Source: Flavobacteriales bacterium (GTDB lineage: Bacteria; Bacteroidota; Bacteroidia; Flavobacteriales_F; PHOS-HE28). Taken from it: DNA of 64,000 nucleotides. The stretch covers positions 620,001 through 684,000 of the forward strand of contig JADJWA010000001.1 in the NCBI GenBank assembly GCA_016716605.1, read 5' to 3'. Below the pieces are notes generated by a model. It made no database searches. It was not told where the DNA came from and worked only from the letters and a program-made list of their open reading frames with translations. This document shows, piece by piece, positions 37,748-46,837 of the stretch; the stretch's first letter is position 1; the number at the start of each line of letters is the position of its first letter. Position numbers and translations under genes: made by a program.

Positions 37748-38406
37748 AGCATCGCGTTGCACTTGTCGATGACCATCACCTGGTGCGCGCTGGCTTGGCC
37801 GCCACGGTGAATTCGTTCAGCGAATACCAGGTGATCCTCGAGGCGGCGCATGGCGGTGAACTGATCGCTGGGCTGGAAACCACCAGTGAGCCCCCTGAGC
37901 TGGCCATCGTTGACCTGAACATGCCGGTGATGGACGGCTGGGCCACCATTGCCTGGCTCAACGAGCACCGGCCCGATATCCTGCCCATGGCACTCACCTT
38001 TGAGGCCAGCGATGAAGCCATCCTGAGGGCCGTGCGAGCTGGGGCCCGCGGCTACCTGCTCAAGAGCACGAGGCCCGAAGTCCTGAAGCTCGCACTGGAC
38101 AGCATCCGGCTCACCGGCTACTACACCAGCGAAACCGTGCAGGAAAGCCTTGAGCGCAACCCCGACAAGCTCACTCCATCCGAGCGCCAGCGAGCCGCCC
38201 TGATGGCGCGCCTGACCCAGCGCGAGATGACCCTGCTCCGGCTGGTATGCGATGAGCGTGAATTCACCTATGAGCAAATGGCCGACACCATGGGCATCCA
38301 TCGTCGATCCATCGACTACCTGCGGTCCCAGCTCTTCGAGAAGCTCGGCGTGAAGAGCAAGACCGGGCTGGTGCTCTTCGCCATGCGCTGGGACCTGCTC
38401 GAATGA
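37744..38406 (+). CDS. LuxR/NarL-type response regulator, first of a pair
   Basis: This 220-residue protein has a receiver domain with the acidic pair Asp9-Asp10, phosphorylation site Asp57 in IVDLNMPVMDG, the switch Thr in ALTF and the conserved Lys in YLLKS. A GerE/LuxR helix-turn-helix (LTQREMTLLRLV to VKSKTGLVLFAMRW) occupies residues of about 155-220. It is translationally coupled to the degenerate kinase. It is probably a transcription factor whose targets may be the G-tract motif promoters nearby (inference). Confidence 0.92.
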   Translation: MKHRVALVDDHHLVRAGLAATVNSFSEYQVILEAAHGGELIAGLETTSEPPELAIVDLNMPVMDGWATIAWLNEHRPDILPMALTFEASDEAILRAVRAGARGYLLKSTRPEVLKLALDSIRLTGYYTSETVQESLERNPDKLTPSERQRAALMARLTQREMTLLRLVCDEREFTYEQMADTMGIHRRSIDYLRSQLFEKLGVKSKTGLVLFAMRWDLLE

Positions 38407-38437
38407 GAATCGCTATTTACGTGCCCACGAATCGAGC

Positions 38438-39091
38438 ATGAAGGTCCCCATCGCTCTGGTCGATGACCACACCCTTTTCCGCAATGCCTTGGCCGATATG
38501 ATCGGACTGATCGGCGGCTACGACGTGGTGCTGCAGGCCTCCAATGGCCAGGAGTACGTGAACGCCATGAGCAACGGGCCCCTCGTGGCCGTGGCCGTGG
38601 TGGACCTGCACATGCCCGTGATGGACGGCTTCGACACCATCCGCTGGATCCGCGAGAACCAGCCGCAGACGCGAGCGCTTGCCCTCACCTTCGACCGCGA
38701 TGAAGTGACCATGTCCAAGGCGCTGCGAGCCGGGGCATGCGGGTTCCTGCCGAAGAACGTGAGCCGGGGCCTGTTCAGTGAGGCCCTGCAGCAAGTGGCC
38801 ATCATCGGGCAATACATCAATGAGGACCTTGTGGAGCACGGACAATCGATGACCCCAAGCGCCTTTGAAGCAGAGCGCCTGCGCGTGGTGGGCAGCATGA
38901 GCCAGCGCGAACTCGAATTCATACGCCGGGTCTGCCAGGAGAGCGAGCCCACCTACGATGAAGTGGCCAACCAGATGGCCGTAGCGCTCAATACCGTGAA
39001 TGGCTATCGCGAGCGCATCTTCCACAAGTTCGGCATCAAGAGCAAGGCCGGCCTGGTGATCTTCGCCTACAAGTGGGGCCTGGTCGGATAG
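38438..39091 (+). CDS. LuxR/NarL-type response regulator, second of a pair
   Basis: This 217-residue protein has receiver residues Asp9-Asp10, Asp56 (VVDLHMPVMDG), a Thr in ALTF and a Lys in FLPKN, followed by a LuxR-type HTH (MSQRELEFIRRV to IKSKAGLVIFAYKW). It lies 31 bases after its paralogue and probably in the same operon. The two share the overall architecture but differ in the recognition helix (MGIHRRSIDYLRSQ against MAVALNTVNGYRER), so they may read different sites or form heterodimers. Confidence 0.92.
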   Translation: MKVPIALVDDHTLFRNALADMIGLIGGYDVVLQASNGQEYVNAMSNGPLVAVAVVDLHMPVMDGFDTIRWIRENQPQTRALALTFDRDEVTMSKALRAGACGFLPKNVSRGLFSEALQQVAIIGQYINEDLVEHGQSMTPSAFEAERLRVVGSMSQRELEFIRRVCQESEPTYDEVANQMAVALNTVNGYRERIFHKFGIKSKAGLVIFAYKWGLVG

Positions 39092-39113
39092 GGGGGGTCG
39101 AAAACAACCCCCC
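39091..39113 (+). promoter_or_regulatory. G-tract inverted repeat between the response regulator and the M15-like peptidase
   Basis: GGGGGGT and ACCCCCC flank CGAAAACA, immediately after (and sharing one base with) the regulator stop. The GAAAACAACCCCCC part is oriented toward the gene at 39199 and ends 85 bases before its ATG. It could be an operator or, less likely, a terminator, since no T tract follows. Confidence 0.45.
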
Positions 39114-39198
39114 TCTCTGCTTGGATGGAAGCGCTCCATCATTGACCTTCGATCGGTCACCTGCGCATCTAGATACCCGGTTGCCCGAACCCACATCC

Positions 39199-39990
39199 AT
39201 GCCGCTCGATAGCTCTGCCATCCGATTCGCTCAGGAACATTTGCCTCGCAAGCGCTACACCGGCCCAACAGATGGGCTGCTCAACAGTGAGATGGGCGCG
39301 GCGCTCAGCGGCAGGCCGGGCATCGCGGCATCGTGGCCGCTGGCCCGCAAAGTCATCGCTTTCATCCAGCAACGCATTGGCCTCTCCGGCCGCGACGTGG
39401 ATGGGCTATGGGGCGATCAGACGCAGACCACCTACGACGACCACCTCTACAGGCTCTCCCATGGCCACCCGCCGCCGAACACTCGGCCGGAAGAGATCGA
39501 GCTCGGCACCCGCAACCACTGGCCGCGTCAAGGCACCCGCGATGCGGATCTCACAGCCTACTACGGCGCACCGGGCACAAGTTTGGTCTCACTCACCCCG
39601 CCCTTCGCGCATTACCTCTCCTGGGCGCCCACGCAACAGGTTCGCACCATCCGCTGCCACCGCATGGTGAAGGACAGCCTGGAGCGCGTGCTCACCAAGG
39701 TGCTTCGCATCTATGGGCCCGACGAGATCCGCCGCCTGCGCCTCGACCAATACGGCGGCTGCTACAACGACCGCCCCATGCGCGGCGGCAAGCGCAGAAG
39801 CACCCACGCCTGGGGCATCGCACTCGATTACGACCCCGCCAATAACCAGCTGAACTGGGGCCGCGACCGCGCCACGCTCGCACGACCAGAGTACGAGCCC
39901 TGGTGGCGTTGCTGGGAAGAAGAAGGATGGACCAGCCTCGGCCGCCACCGCAACTTCGATTGGATGCACGTGCAGGCGGCGGGGGTGTGA
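39199..39990 (+). CDS. M15-like peptidase with N-terminal peptidoglycan-binding-like domain
   Basis: The start is the ATG at 39199 (MPLDSSAIRF); the upstream frame runs through the G-tract motif. The 263-residue protein carries a putative peptidoglycan-binding domain (about residues 45-90, DVDGLWGDQTQTTYDDHL) and a C-terminal M15/VanY-like domain. The zinc ligands are His203 and Asp210 in STHAWGIALDYD and His257 in FDWMHVQ. The family cuts peptidoglycan stem peptides. There is no signal peptide, as in phage endolysins, so export would need another route. It is convergent with the nine-gene minus-strand cluster and shares its upstream motif. Confidence 0.82.
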   Translation: MPLDSSAIRFAQEHLPRKRYTGPTDGLLNSEMGAALSGRPGIAASWPLARKVIAFIQQRIGLSGRDVDGLWGDQTQTTYDDHLYRLSHGHPPPNTRPEEIELGTRNHWPRQGTRDADLTAYYGAPGTSLVSLTPPFAHYLSWAPTQQVRTIRCHRMVKDSLERVLTKVLRIYGPDEIRRLRLDQYGGCYNDRPMRGGKRRSTHAWGIALDYDPANNQLNWGRDRATLARPEYEPWWRCWEEEGWTSLGRHRNFDWMHVQAAGV

Positions 39991-40167
39991 GGGAGAAACG
40001 TGGTGCAACGCGTTCCTGGATGAACTTGGAGGCCGGCGACGCAGGTGAGCGCTGCATCTGGATTCTCGCACGAGAAGAGGGCGACAAGCCACGCTGTTGA
40101 ATGACTCGCAACAGGACACTCAGTGGGTGCTCCACTCCGAGTCACCATTCGCGCATCGCTCCCGGCA

Positions 40168-41739
40168 CTATGGTTCGCCGGGCATGATCATCACGGTGAC
40201 CATGCGGTTCAACTGACCGGATTCGGCAAGCCCGCTGATCGGGTACCCACCGAACACCAGCACCTGCACGCGATCGGGGGCAATGCCCAGCATGTAGCAC
40301 ATCCGCGCGATGGCGTTTGCGCGTGCAAGCGCGAGCTGGTAGTTGTCCGCATGGCTTCCTTGCTCATCGGCGTGGCCCGTGATCAGGAGCCATTGGTCCG
40401 CATTGAGCGCTTCCAGCGCGCGCCTCAAATCCGCTTGGGTCGCTGCACCTGGATCGGCCGAGCCTGCGGTGAAGCGGAATTCCATGCGCTCCTTAAGCCG
40501 ATTGGATGCTGATGAGGTATCCAACCCACTGAGGGTGTCCGATCCTTGGCACGGCCGCACCTCCCTTCGGATGCGATCGGCCGGCCGGTCCGCTTTGGTG
40601 CTGCAGCCTGCGGGGGTCCTGACGTAAGGCGTGCGGAAAGTCCACATGCCATTCACGCATTCGCCGGCATCCTCGGTGCCAAGCATCCACCGGCACGGAC
40701 CACATACTTCAGTGCGCTTCACAGGTTCCGGACGTGGCGCATCGGGCGTGCAATCGGCAGCATCGCTCACGAACATCGAGGCGATTGTCCGGGTGCCATC
40801 GATGCACTCGCCACGCTTCTCGGGGCCGATCACCCATTGACAGCCGCAACGCTCACGACGAGTGACAGCAGCCGGGCGCGGACCAGGCGGGTCGCATTCC
40901 GGCCATGCGGCAACGAATTGAGCCGTTACGGTACGGCTGCCGTTCACGCAGCGACCGACCTCTGGTGGCCCAGGCACCCATTCGCAGCTGCATGGGGCCG
41001 GTGCGACTTCGTCAACAGGCTTGTTCTCCGCCGGGACGCAGCCGCTCACGCTGCTCACGTAAGGCGTGGTGCGCGTGCGGCTCCCTTCCACGCAGGCGCT
41101 GAACGCAGGCTGGCCGGGCACCCATAGGCAGCACGGTGCCTCACGGGTTTGCGCAGCTGGCCTTCCGGTTGGCTGGCACCCCGCGACGGCAGGCACGAAT
41201 TCGCGCGTGAAGCGGCGGACATCGTTCACGCATGGGCCGGCGGTCTCTTGGTCGGAGAGCACCCATTCGCAGGGCAGCGGCACGCCGGTGACCCTGACCG
41301 TGAGCGTGATGATTCGTGTTCCGACGCTGGCGATCTTGATCCGCGCGGGCTGCTGCCCGGCTCGCTCGAAGGTCACCAAGGCTTCATCGGGCGAATCGAG
41401 CATGACCACACGCCCATCGGGAAACCGCGCCTTATCCAGCCCAATGCTGAGCCGGGGATCGCGTTTCACAAGCCATTTCTTCTTCACCGTATCGGTGAGC
41501 TGCACGCGGATCCTGCCTGCTTCGCTGGTTCTGACTTGTGCGGGGGAGGCGATCATGCCCGAGCCGTCCTCGTCGGCGAGCAGCAAGGCCAGATCCGGCA
41601 CCTTGGTGCTGGTGCTATCGTCGATCACCTGGATCTCGACCTTGAATGAAACCATATCCTCTTGAGCGAGGAGGCTCCCTGCCGTGCATAGCAACGCACA
41701 GATCGAGATGGCAATGGATGATCGGTTAGGGGGTCGCAT
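40168..41739 (-). CDS. OmpA-like protein with five Cys-rich tandem repeats
   Basis: This 523-residue protein has a signal peptide ending GSLLAQ (residue 26). A beta-rich domain spans about 30-155. Five repeats of about 47 residues then run from Cys157 to Cys397, each with four cysteines spaced near C-x11-C-x17-C-x15-C and a shared CxWV...CVNGxRT pattern. A C-terminal OmpA/MotB domain (ITGHADEQGS, ARANAIARM) should bind peptidoglycan. The repeats loosely recall thrombospondin type 1 modules but have four rather than six cysteines. It is the last gene of the cluster, 7 bases after its upstream neighbour. Confidence 0.82.
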   Translation of the reverse strand: MRPPNRSSIAISICALLCTAGSLLAQEDMVSFKVEIQVIDDSTSTKVPDLALLLADEDGSGMIASPAQVRTSEAGRIRVQLTDTVKKKWLVKRDPRLSIGLDKARFPDGRVVMLDSPDEALVTFERAGQQPARIKIASVGTRIITLTVRVTGVPLPCEWVLSDQETAGPCVNDVRRFTREFVPAVAGCQPTGRPAAQTREAPCCLWVPGQPAFSACVEGSRTRTTPYVSSVSGCVPAENKPVDEVAPAPCSCEWVPGPPEVGRCVNGSRTVTAQFVAAWPECDPPGPRPAAVTRRERCGCQWVIGPEKRGECIDGTRTIASMFVSDAADCTPDAPRPEPVKRTEVCGPCRWMLGTEDAGECVNGMWTFRTPYVRTPAGCSTKADRPADRIRREVRPCQGSDTLSGLDTSSASNRLKERMEFRFTAGSADPGAATQADLRRALEALNADQWLLITGHADEQGSHADNYQLALARANAIARMCYMLGIAPDRVQVLVFGGYPISGLAESGQLNRMVTVMIMPGEP

Positions 41740-41746
41740 CCTGATC

Positions 41747-42976
41747 CTAGTTCAAGAATATCTGGTACTCGAGCATCGATGGCTCCGGCTCTGATTCATC
41801 GGCGCTGAAGGGCACGAATCGCAGGCGGGCGCAGAGCCAATTCGGTTGGCTGAGCATGGCCTTGTTGATGGTGGCCTCCTCGAGGGTGAGGCGCACCCAT
41901 CGGCTCTCACCGGGCGGCAGCAGTAAAAAGTCCTCCTCCGGTGATTGCCACGAGGAGATGATGAACGTGAAGCCTTCGGTTTCGGGGCCATGGGCATCGG
42001 TGCCGGACTTTCCGTTATGAGGCGCACCCAAGACTGAATCTTGCCTGTTCAGCAGAAGCGGGACTTTGCCGGTGTTGTAGCAATGGATCCTGTCGGATGT
42101 GAAGTAGCGCCGCGTTGAATCCACCTGGCTTCGCGAGAATCCCGGATCGAGCTCAAAGCTCCTGAGCCGGCAATCCGGTGTAGCGCGATTGGCTCGTGCA
42201 GGGGAGGCCTGCACTCTTGGCGTTTCCTGCGTGGTGGTCTGTTGCCGCGAGAACGCACCATCGCGCATGAGGAAACCGAGCATGACCAGCAGGGGCAGCG
42301 GCAGCAGGATCGGGTAAAGGACCCACCGCGCGAACAGCCGCCTCGGTGGACCGTTAGGGTCAGCATCCGACTTCCGGTGCACGGCGGCTATGGCGTAAAC
42401 GACCAGCGCAGCGATCAGCATGACAGAAATGGCAAGTCCCCATCCGAGCAGGCTGCTGAAGACATCCTCGGCCATCAGGGGAACGCCCAATTGGAAGAGC
42501 CGGTTGGCCATCAGGTTGATGGTGAAGAGCACGAAGGGGGGCACGAGCAGGCAGAGGGCGCCGTAGTACAAGAGCATGTGCATCTGCGCACGGCGCGCGT
42601 CCGGATGCTGGCGGTAGAGCAACCACACGGAGCCCCAGTAGAAGAGCAGGATCAATCCGAAAGGCAGCAGCAATGGGATTATGATCTGTGCGAAGCTGGA
42701 CGTGTTCAATGAAGCGAGCACATCATCGGCCGCCTTGGTCACGTGATCATGGCCTAGGGCCGAATCATAGTTGGTGGAGCTGGCCGCGATCACGAACAGG
42801 AACTGGAAGGCCACGAATAGCCCGACTGCCAGGTAGTAGTGCGGGTTGAAATGCTTGGCCGTGCCTTCGTGCTTGCCATGGGCATTCGCGAATGCCGCGG
42901 GATCCCTGAGCAACTGGCCCGTGGTGGTGAACCAGAGCTTCACTTGCTCCTTCAATGCGCTCAGCAGATCATTCAT
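41747..42976 (-). CDS. Multi-pass membrane protein with C-terminal soluble domain
   Basis: This 409-residue protein has about five TM helices between residues 45 and 235 (for example LAVGLFVAFQFLFVIAASS, WVLYPILLPLPLLVMLGFLM). The N-terminal part (TGQLLRDPAAF, HFNPHYYLAVGLFVAF) resembles DUF3667/Yip1-like proteins of Bacteroidota. Residues of about 265-409 form a soluble beta-rich domain on one side of the membrane (DFLLLPPGESRWVRLTLEE). Function unknown. It lies between the phosphoesterase and OmpA-like genes of the cluster. Confidence 0.75.
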   Translation of the reverse strand: MNDLLSALKEQVKLWFTTTGQLLRDPAAFANAHGKHEGTAKHFNPHYYLAVGLFVAFQFLFVIAASSTNYDSALGHDHVTKAADDVLASLNTSSFAQIIIPLLLPFGLILLFYWGSVWLLYRQHPDARRAQMHMLLYYGALCLLVPPFVLFTINLMANRLFQLGVPLMAEDVFSSLLGWGLAISVMLIAALVVYAIAAVHRKSDADPNGPPRRLFARWVLYPILLPLPLLVMLGFLMRDGAFSRQQTTTQETPRVQASPARANRATPDCRLRSFELDPGFSRSQVDSTRRYFTSDRIHCYNTGKVPLLLNRQDSVLGAPHNGKSGTDAHGPETEGFTFIISSWQSPEEDFLLLPPGESRWVRLTLEEATINKAMLSQPNWLCARLRFVPFSADESEPEPSMLEYQIFLN

Positions 42977-43012
42977 GCGGCCGGTCTTTGCGGAACCATT
43001 CTTCAGGATCGA

Positions 43013-44767
43013 TCAGGCCATGCCTCGCTCCACCGTGATCGGCTCCTCGATCAATTCCACCTTCACGCTGCCCTCAGCCGGTTGCCAAGCGGGGCTCTGG
43101 CCGCGTTGCTCCTTCCACTTACGCGGCACCCGGTGGATCTTGAATGGGTAGATCGTGAGCTTTCCCTGCGGATCGATGCGGAAGCGAAGGAAGCTCTTGT
43201 AGTCCGCAATTGCGAGTGAGGAGAAAGCCTCATTGTAGTGGCGGCCGAAGACGTTGAGCGAGACCAGCAGGTAGAGGCCCATGATCACGGAGCCGAGCAA
43301 TCCGCTGATGCCGAAGATGAAGAGCGCGCGAAGGCCGAACTCCGCGGCAGCCGATCCCCGCGCCCAAGCGATCTGGTCCGTTAGCTGTGCGGCCCACCAA
43401 CCAGCCACGAAGACCGCCATGAGGTGCGCCAGCCCGTGCGCGCCGCCAGCGAACCAGCGGTAGAGCCTGCTGTGCGTGTCAGTGAAGAAGATCCAACCGC
43501 CCAGCATGATCATGGCCCAGAAGCTGGCGGCAGGGCGCGTGATGAGCATTTGGCTGACCCCCACGAGGTACTCGCCCAGAACCGCATGCGCGATATCCGT
43601 GGTGGGCAGCATGAAGGCCCATGCCGCAAGGAAGTAAACGAATCCGATGAAGAGGCCGAACCATGGGTTGTACCATGGGAATAGGAGATTGCGCCAGGTC
43701 AGTCGCCTCGATTCAGCCTTGTCGGGATACGCGCATTGGAGCTCATAAGGCGGGCCAGGACGGCCTCCAACCAGCTTGGGCTTGTCGCCGGGAAGCGTAT
43801 CGGCATCGGGCGCATGCGTGGGGTGCAGGAAAGCGCCGCCGCCGCCGCAGGTGATCTTCTGTACGCCGAGGGCGTTGGCATGGCGGCGGTAATGGTGCAG
43901 GTCGCCGGCCACGAGCACGCGCACACGCCCTTTGAGCACATCGCGTGTGAGATAGGCCAGGTTGCTATCGCTGTACACCTCTGCATCGTACTTGCTGTAA
44001 TACTTCTCGAACACCCATTGCGGCTCGGCGCAGCAGAGGATCACCCGATCATCCGGGCCCATCCCTTCAATGGCCTTCTCGAAATACTCCACCTGCATGG
44101 CGTCGATGTCACTGCCCAATTGCGTATCGACCCCCAGCAGCCACCAGCCATGCGGCAGCTTGAGGGCGAAGTAGCTGCGATCCTGCGGAGCGAACCAGGC
44201 CCCCACCCACTCCTTGCCGATGAACACGCGCGTGAAGGAGACCAGGCTATCGTACCAATCGTGATTGCCGGGGATGGCGTACACGTGCGGGTTGCCCTGT
44301 TTCAATTCTTTCAGCGCCGTCTCGAAAGGCAGCACCAAGCGCCGCTTGTACTCCTTGCGGTTGGCGGTCGGGTACACCTCGTCCCCGCCCATGATGAGCA
44401 CATCACCGCGTTTGGTCTCCACCTGCCCGCCATGTGCATCGGCTACGATCGTTGGCCGGGCCAATGCGGTGGCCACGGCGAAGGTGCTGTCCCAGCCATC
44501 GCCGGTATCAGCCAGGTAGTCGAGCCAGATCTCCTCACGGGGAATGCCGTTGCTGATCAGCTTCTCATATTGCGCCGGCTCTTGGTGGTAGGTAGTATAA
44601 TCGTTAGGCGGCTCGTGCTTGGGGGTGATTACGGCCTCCATGAGGCGGTGATCGCTGTGCCGGCCCACCACGGTGCTCACGGCCACCTCGATGCCCGTGC
44701 TCATGAGTTGGCGCGGATCGAACCAGCCCACCATGGGCTGAGCATCCTGCGGGTGGTGGTTTGGCAT
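43013..44767 (-). CDS. Calcineurin-like metallophosphoesterase with C-terminal membrane domain
   Basis: This 584-residue protein has the metallophosphoesterase motifs in order: DTGDGWDS (Asp87-Asp90), GGDEVYP, GNHDWYD and AGDLHHYRRH, so a dinuclear metal site is expected. After about residue 365 come four to five TM helices and a short soluble tail. The catalytic domain is probably at the membrane surface; no signal peptide is seen, so it most likely faces the cytoplasm. The substrate is unknown. It is part of the nine-gene minus-strand cluster. Confidence 0.85.
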   Translation of the reverse strand: MPNHHPQDAQPMVGWFDPRQLMSTGIEVAVSTVVGRHSDHRLMEAVITPKHEPPNDYTTYHQEPAQYEKLISNGIPREEIWLDYLADTGDGWDSTFAVATALARPTIVADAHGGQVETKRGDVLIMGGDEVYPTANRKEYKRRLVLPFETALKELKQGNPHVYAIPGNHDWYDSLVSFTRVFIGKEWVGAWFAPQDRSYFALKLPHGWWLLGVDTQLGSDIDAMQVEYFEKAIEGMGPDDRVILCCAEPQWVFEKYYSKYDAEVYSDSNLAYLTRDVLKGRVRVLVAGDLHHYRRHANALGVQKITCGGGGAFLHPTHAPDADTLPGDKPKLVGGRPGPPYELQCAYPDKAESRRLTWRNLLFPWYNPWFGLFIGFVYFLAAWAFMLPTTDIAHAVLGEYLVGVSQMLITRPAASFWAMIMLGGWIFFTDTHSRLYRWFAGGAHGLAHLMAVFVAGWWAAQLTDQIAWARGSAAAEFGLRALFIFGISGLLGSVIMGLYLLVSLNVFGRHYNEAFSSLAIADYKSFLRFRIDPQGKLTIYPFKIHRVPRKWKEQRGQSPAWQPAEGSVKVELIEEPITVERGMA

Positions 44768-44789
44768 GGTTAAGCGTATTCGTGCTTGA

Positions 44790-45062
44790 TCAAGGGTGGT
44801 GCTGTCGATTCATCATCGGCGCACTGCGCGAGCACCTGGCTTGGCAACCAGCGGCACGAAGGTGCCTGGGGCGTCCAGGTCTCGCAGCAGCTTCCGCTAT
44901 CGACGGGCCCTTCGTCTTCACATCGCTGACGAGGTTCACCCGATAGGTGATGTCGTCGGTTTCATGCAGCCCTCGATGGGTTTGAGCGTGGAGCGCGCCC
45001 AAGAACAACGTGGTCATCGACCCTGAGGCCCATGCCAGGATCCCGTGGATCATCCTGTTCAT
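44790..45062 (-). CDS. Small exported protein, possibly frameshifted
   Basis: The start is the ATG at 45062 (MNRMIHGILAWASG to GALHAQ), which gives a signal peptide; the frame upstream is not signal-like. The first 60 residues look coding (ETDDITYRVNLVSDVKTKG). After about 44890 the annotated frame becomes Arg/Cys/His-rich. Another frame there encodes KLLRDLDAPGTFVPLVAKPG with more typical codon use and stops at 44813. A one- or two-base indel near 44890-44900 would join the two. No family was recognised. Confidence 0.45.
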   Translation of the reverse strand: MNRMIHGILAWASGSMTTLFLGALHAQTHRGLHETDDITYRVNLVSDVKTKGPSIAEAAARPGRPRHLRAAGCQARCSRSAPMMNRQHHP

Positions 45063-45106
45063 GGTGCTTTGGTTCGCTGTGCTGGGTGAATAAGCTGGAG
45101 AGCCGT

Positions 45107-45877
45107 TCAAAGGATCACACCGTACGCTTCGGTGAACGCGGCCTTCGCATAGGCGTTGCTGGCATACGCGAATCCCTTGTCGCCCCATCCCGTGCCCCAG
45201 CTGTTACGCACGATGAAGTGGTCCTTGGTATAACCGACGAATGCCACGGCATGGCCGCCGTCAGCCGTGCTTGGCTTGTATTTCTTGAGCTTGCCGCTGG
45301 TCGGAGCATCATAGAAGGTGTCATCCACATCAAGCCGGGTGAGTATCGGACCCTGGGTGGCGAGCCAACGGCGCCATGCGGTGAGGTCCCGGCCCAGGTT
45401 GAAGTATGACATGATCTTGCCGCGCGCGGCGGTGGCGTAGAAGACATCGGTCTCGTTGTCGTAGAGTCGGCCGCTGCCAAAGGGCAGCACGGAGTCGAGC
45501 ACGCTGCCGTATTTGCGTGACACATCGAGAGCCGCTTTGAGACTGGTGCCATCGCTTTCGATGAAAGCCGTGGGCGCGGAGGTGAACTCATCGGTCTCCT
45601 TGGCGGCCATCCATGTGAACCGCACGCTGAGCTTCTTGTCCTGCGCCAACCGGCCGGCTTTCACCAAATGCCAGCGCAGCACGCTGTCGGCGCAGGCCCA
45701 TCCCACGCAGGATCCGGTATCGCCTTGGTTGCCGATGCTCCACCAGCTGGCGCGCAGGTCCTTGGCAGGAGGCGGAGCGGCTGCGGCACGCACGGCACCG
45801 GAAGCGGCAGCCGTGCGAATGGTCCAGTCACGTTCAGTGGCTTGAGAAGGCACGCAATTCAGGATGCGGTTGCTCAT
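45107..45877 (-). CDS. Papain-like (C1) cysteine peptidase without signal peptide
   Basis: This 256-residue protein has the catalytic triad of family C1: Gln51 and Cys57 in GNQGDTGSCVGWA, His209 in GGHAVAFVGY and Asn225 in VRNSWGTGWGDKG. There is no signal peptide and almost no pro-region, so the enzyme may be active in the cytoplasm, or be exported by an unusual route or used as an effector (inference). It sits in the middle of the nine-gene cluster. Confidence 0.88.
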   Translation of the reverse strand: MSNRILNCVPSQATERDWTIRTAAASGAVRAAAAPPPAKDLRASWWSIGNQGDTGSCVGWACADSVLRWHLVKAGRLAQDKKLSVRFTWMAAKETDEFTSAPTAFIESDGTSLKAALDVSRKYGSVLDSVLPFGSGRLYDNETDVFYATAARGKIMSYFNLGRDLTAWRRWLATQGPILTRLDVDDTFYDAPTSGKLKKYKPSTADGGHAVAFVGYTKDHFIVRNSWGTGWGDKGFAYASNAYAKAAFTEAYGVIL

Positions 45878-45914
45878 GGTCTTGGGGATGTTGGGGTGGT
45901 TGCAAGGAATGGGG

Positions 45915-46784
45915 TCAGGTCTTCTTCTTCGCGCTCAGCTGCACAGGAAAGCCTCCGACGAAGCTGATGGTGGTGACCATGCGGCTGCCGCTGAGACCGG
46001 CCACATTTCCTCCCGCGTCAAGCCAGGTGTATGAGAACTCCGCCCGGATGTTCTTGATCCGGAACATGGCGAATACCTCGATGCCGCCATAGAAGAGGTT
46101 CTTTGTGCCGAGGATGTCCTTGCGGAATGCCTCATTGCCTTTCTGGGCGACATCGCCGCGCAGGGAATTGAACCCCCAGCCCGCACCGATCAGCACATTG
46201 TAGTCGTGGTTGTAGTCGCGACCCAGGATATCGTGGAAGACCCGGAATCGCAAGGCATTGATGGTGCTCTTCACGCTTCCGGCGCTGTCCACGAGCAGAC
46301 GGTTCGATCCAGTGTACTTGACCTGGATCCCCGTGATGAGCGATCGCCAGAGCGCAACCGGCCGTGAGATGCTAGTCCCGTCCTTCTTTGTTCGCCTCAC
46401 GGTATCCGAGAAGAAGACCATCAGATCCAGGTCCACCGCCCGCCGACCGACCAGCGGCGTCATGATCGCCTCGCCCACCAGACTAGGGTTCTCGACTCCA
46501 TTGCTTCCATAGGTGATGGTGAGCGAGTCGTCGGTATTCGCCACGTTGATCTGCCCGCTGAACCGCACGCGGTCAACCGTGCCACCGAATATCTGCTTCT
46601 TCCGATGGTATTCATCGAGCACCACGCCCAGGCCTGTGCTCGCCGGTAGGCCTTCGCCGTTGTCGAGGCTGCGTTGAACGTTGCCTGCACCAACGAAATC
46701 GAGATAGGTGGTGTCCTTGCCAGCGGCTTGCCCAAAGAGCATGCAAGGCAATGTCGTCAAGCAAATGGAGAATAACGCTCTCAT
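45915..46784 (-). CDS. Exported protein, possible outer-membrane beta-barrel
   Basis: The start is the ATG at 46784 (MRALFSICLTTLPCMLFGQ), which encodes a signal peptide. The longer frame, starting at 46841 and overlapping the upstream stop, would add a non-signal extension. The 289-residue protein has alternating amphipathic strands near the C-terminus (NLFYGGIEVFAMFRIKNIRA, FSYTWLDAGG) typical of an outer-membrane barrel, ending with a basic AKKKT tail. No named family was recognised. It is part of the nine-gene cluster. Confidence 0.68.
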   Translation of the reverse strand: MRALFSICLTTLPCMLFGQAAGKDTTYLDFVGAGNVQRSLDNGEGLPASTGLGVVLDEYHRKKQIFGGTVDRVRFSGQINVANTDDSLTITYGSNGVENPSLVGEAIMTPLVGRRAVDLDLMVFFSDTVRRTKKDGTSISRPVALWRSLITGIQVKYTGSNRLLVDSAGSVKSTINALRFRVFHDILGRDYNHDYNVLIGAGWGFNSLRGDVAQKGNEAFRKDILGTKNLFYGGIEVFAMFRIKNIRAEFSYTWLDAGGNVAGLSGSRMVTTISFVGGFPVQLSAKKKT

Positions 46785-46837
46785 GGCCGGATTGGGTGTT
46801 GGTCGTTTCGTCTCGTTCATGGCACACGGTTGCGTCA

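Noticed and set aside
39091..39113. Rho-independent terminator after the second response regulator.
   Set aside because: The G/C arms could pair, but no T tract follows and the inner sequence matches the motif found upstream of two other genes, so an operator is preferred.
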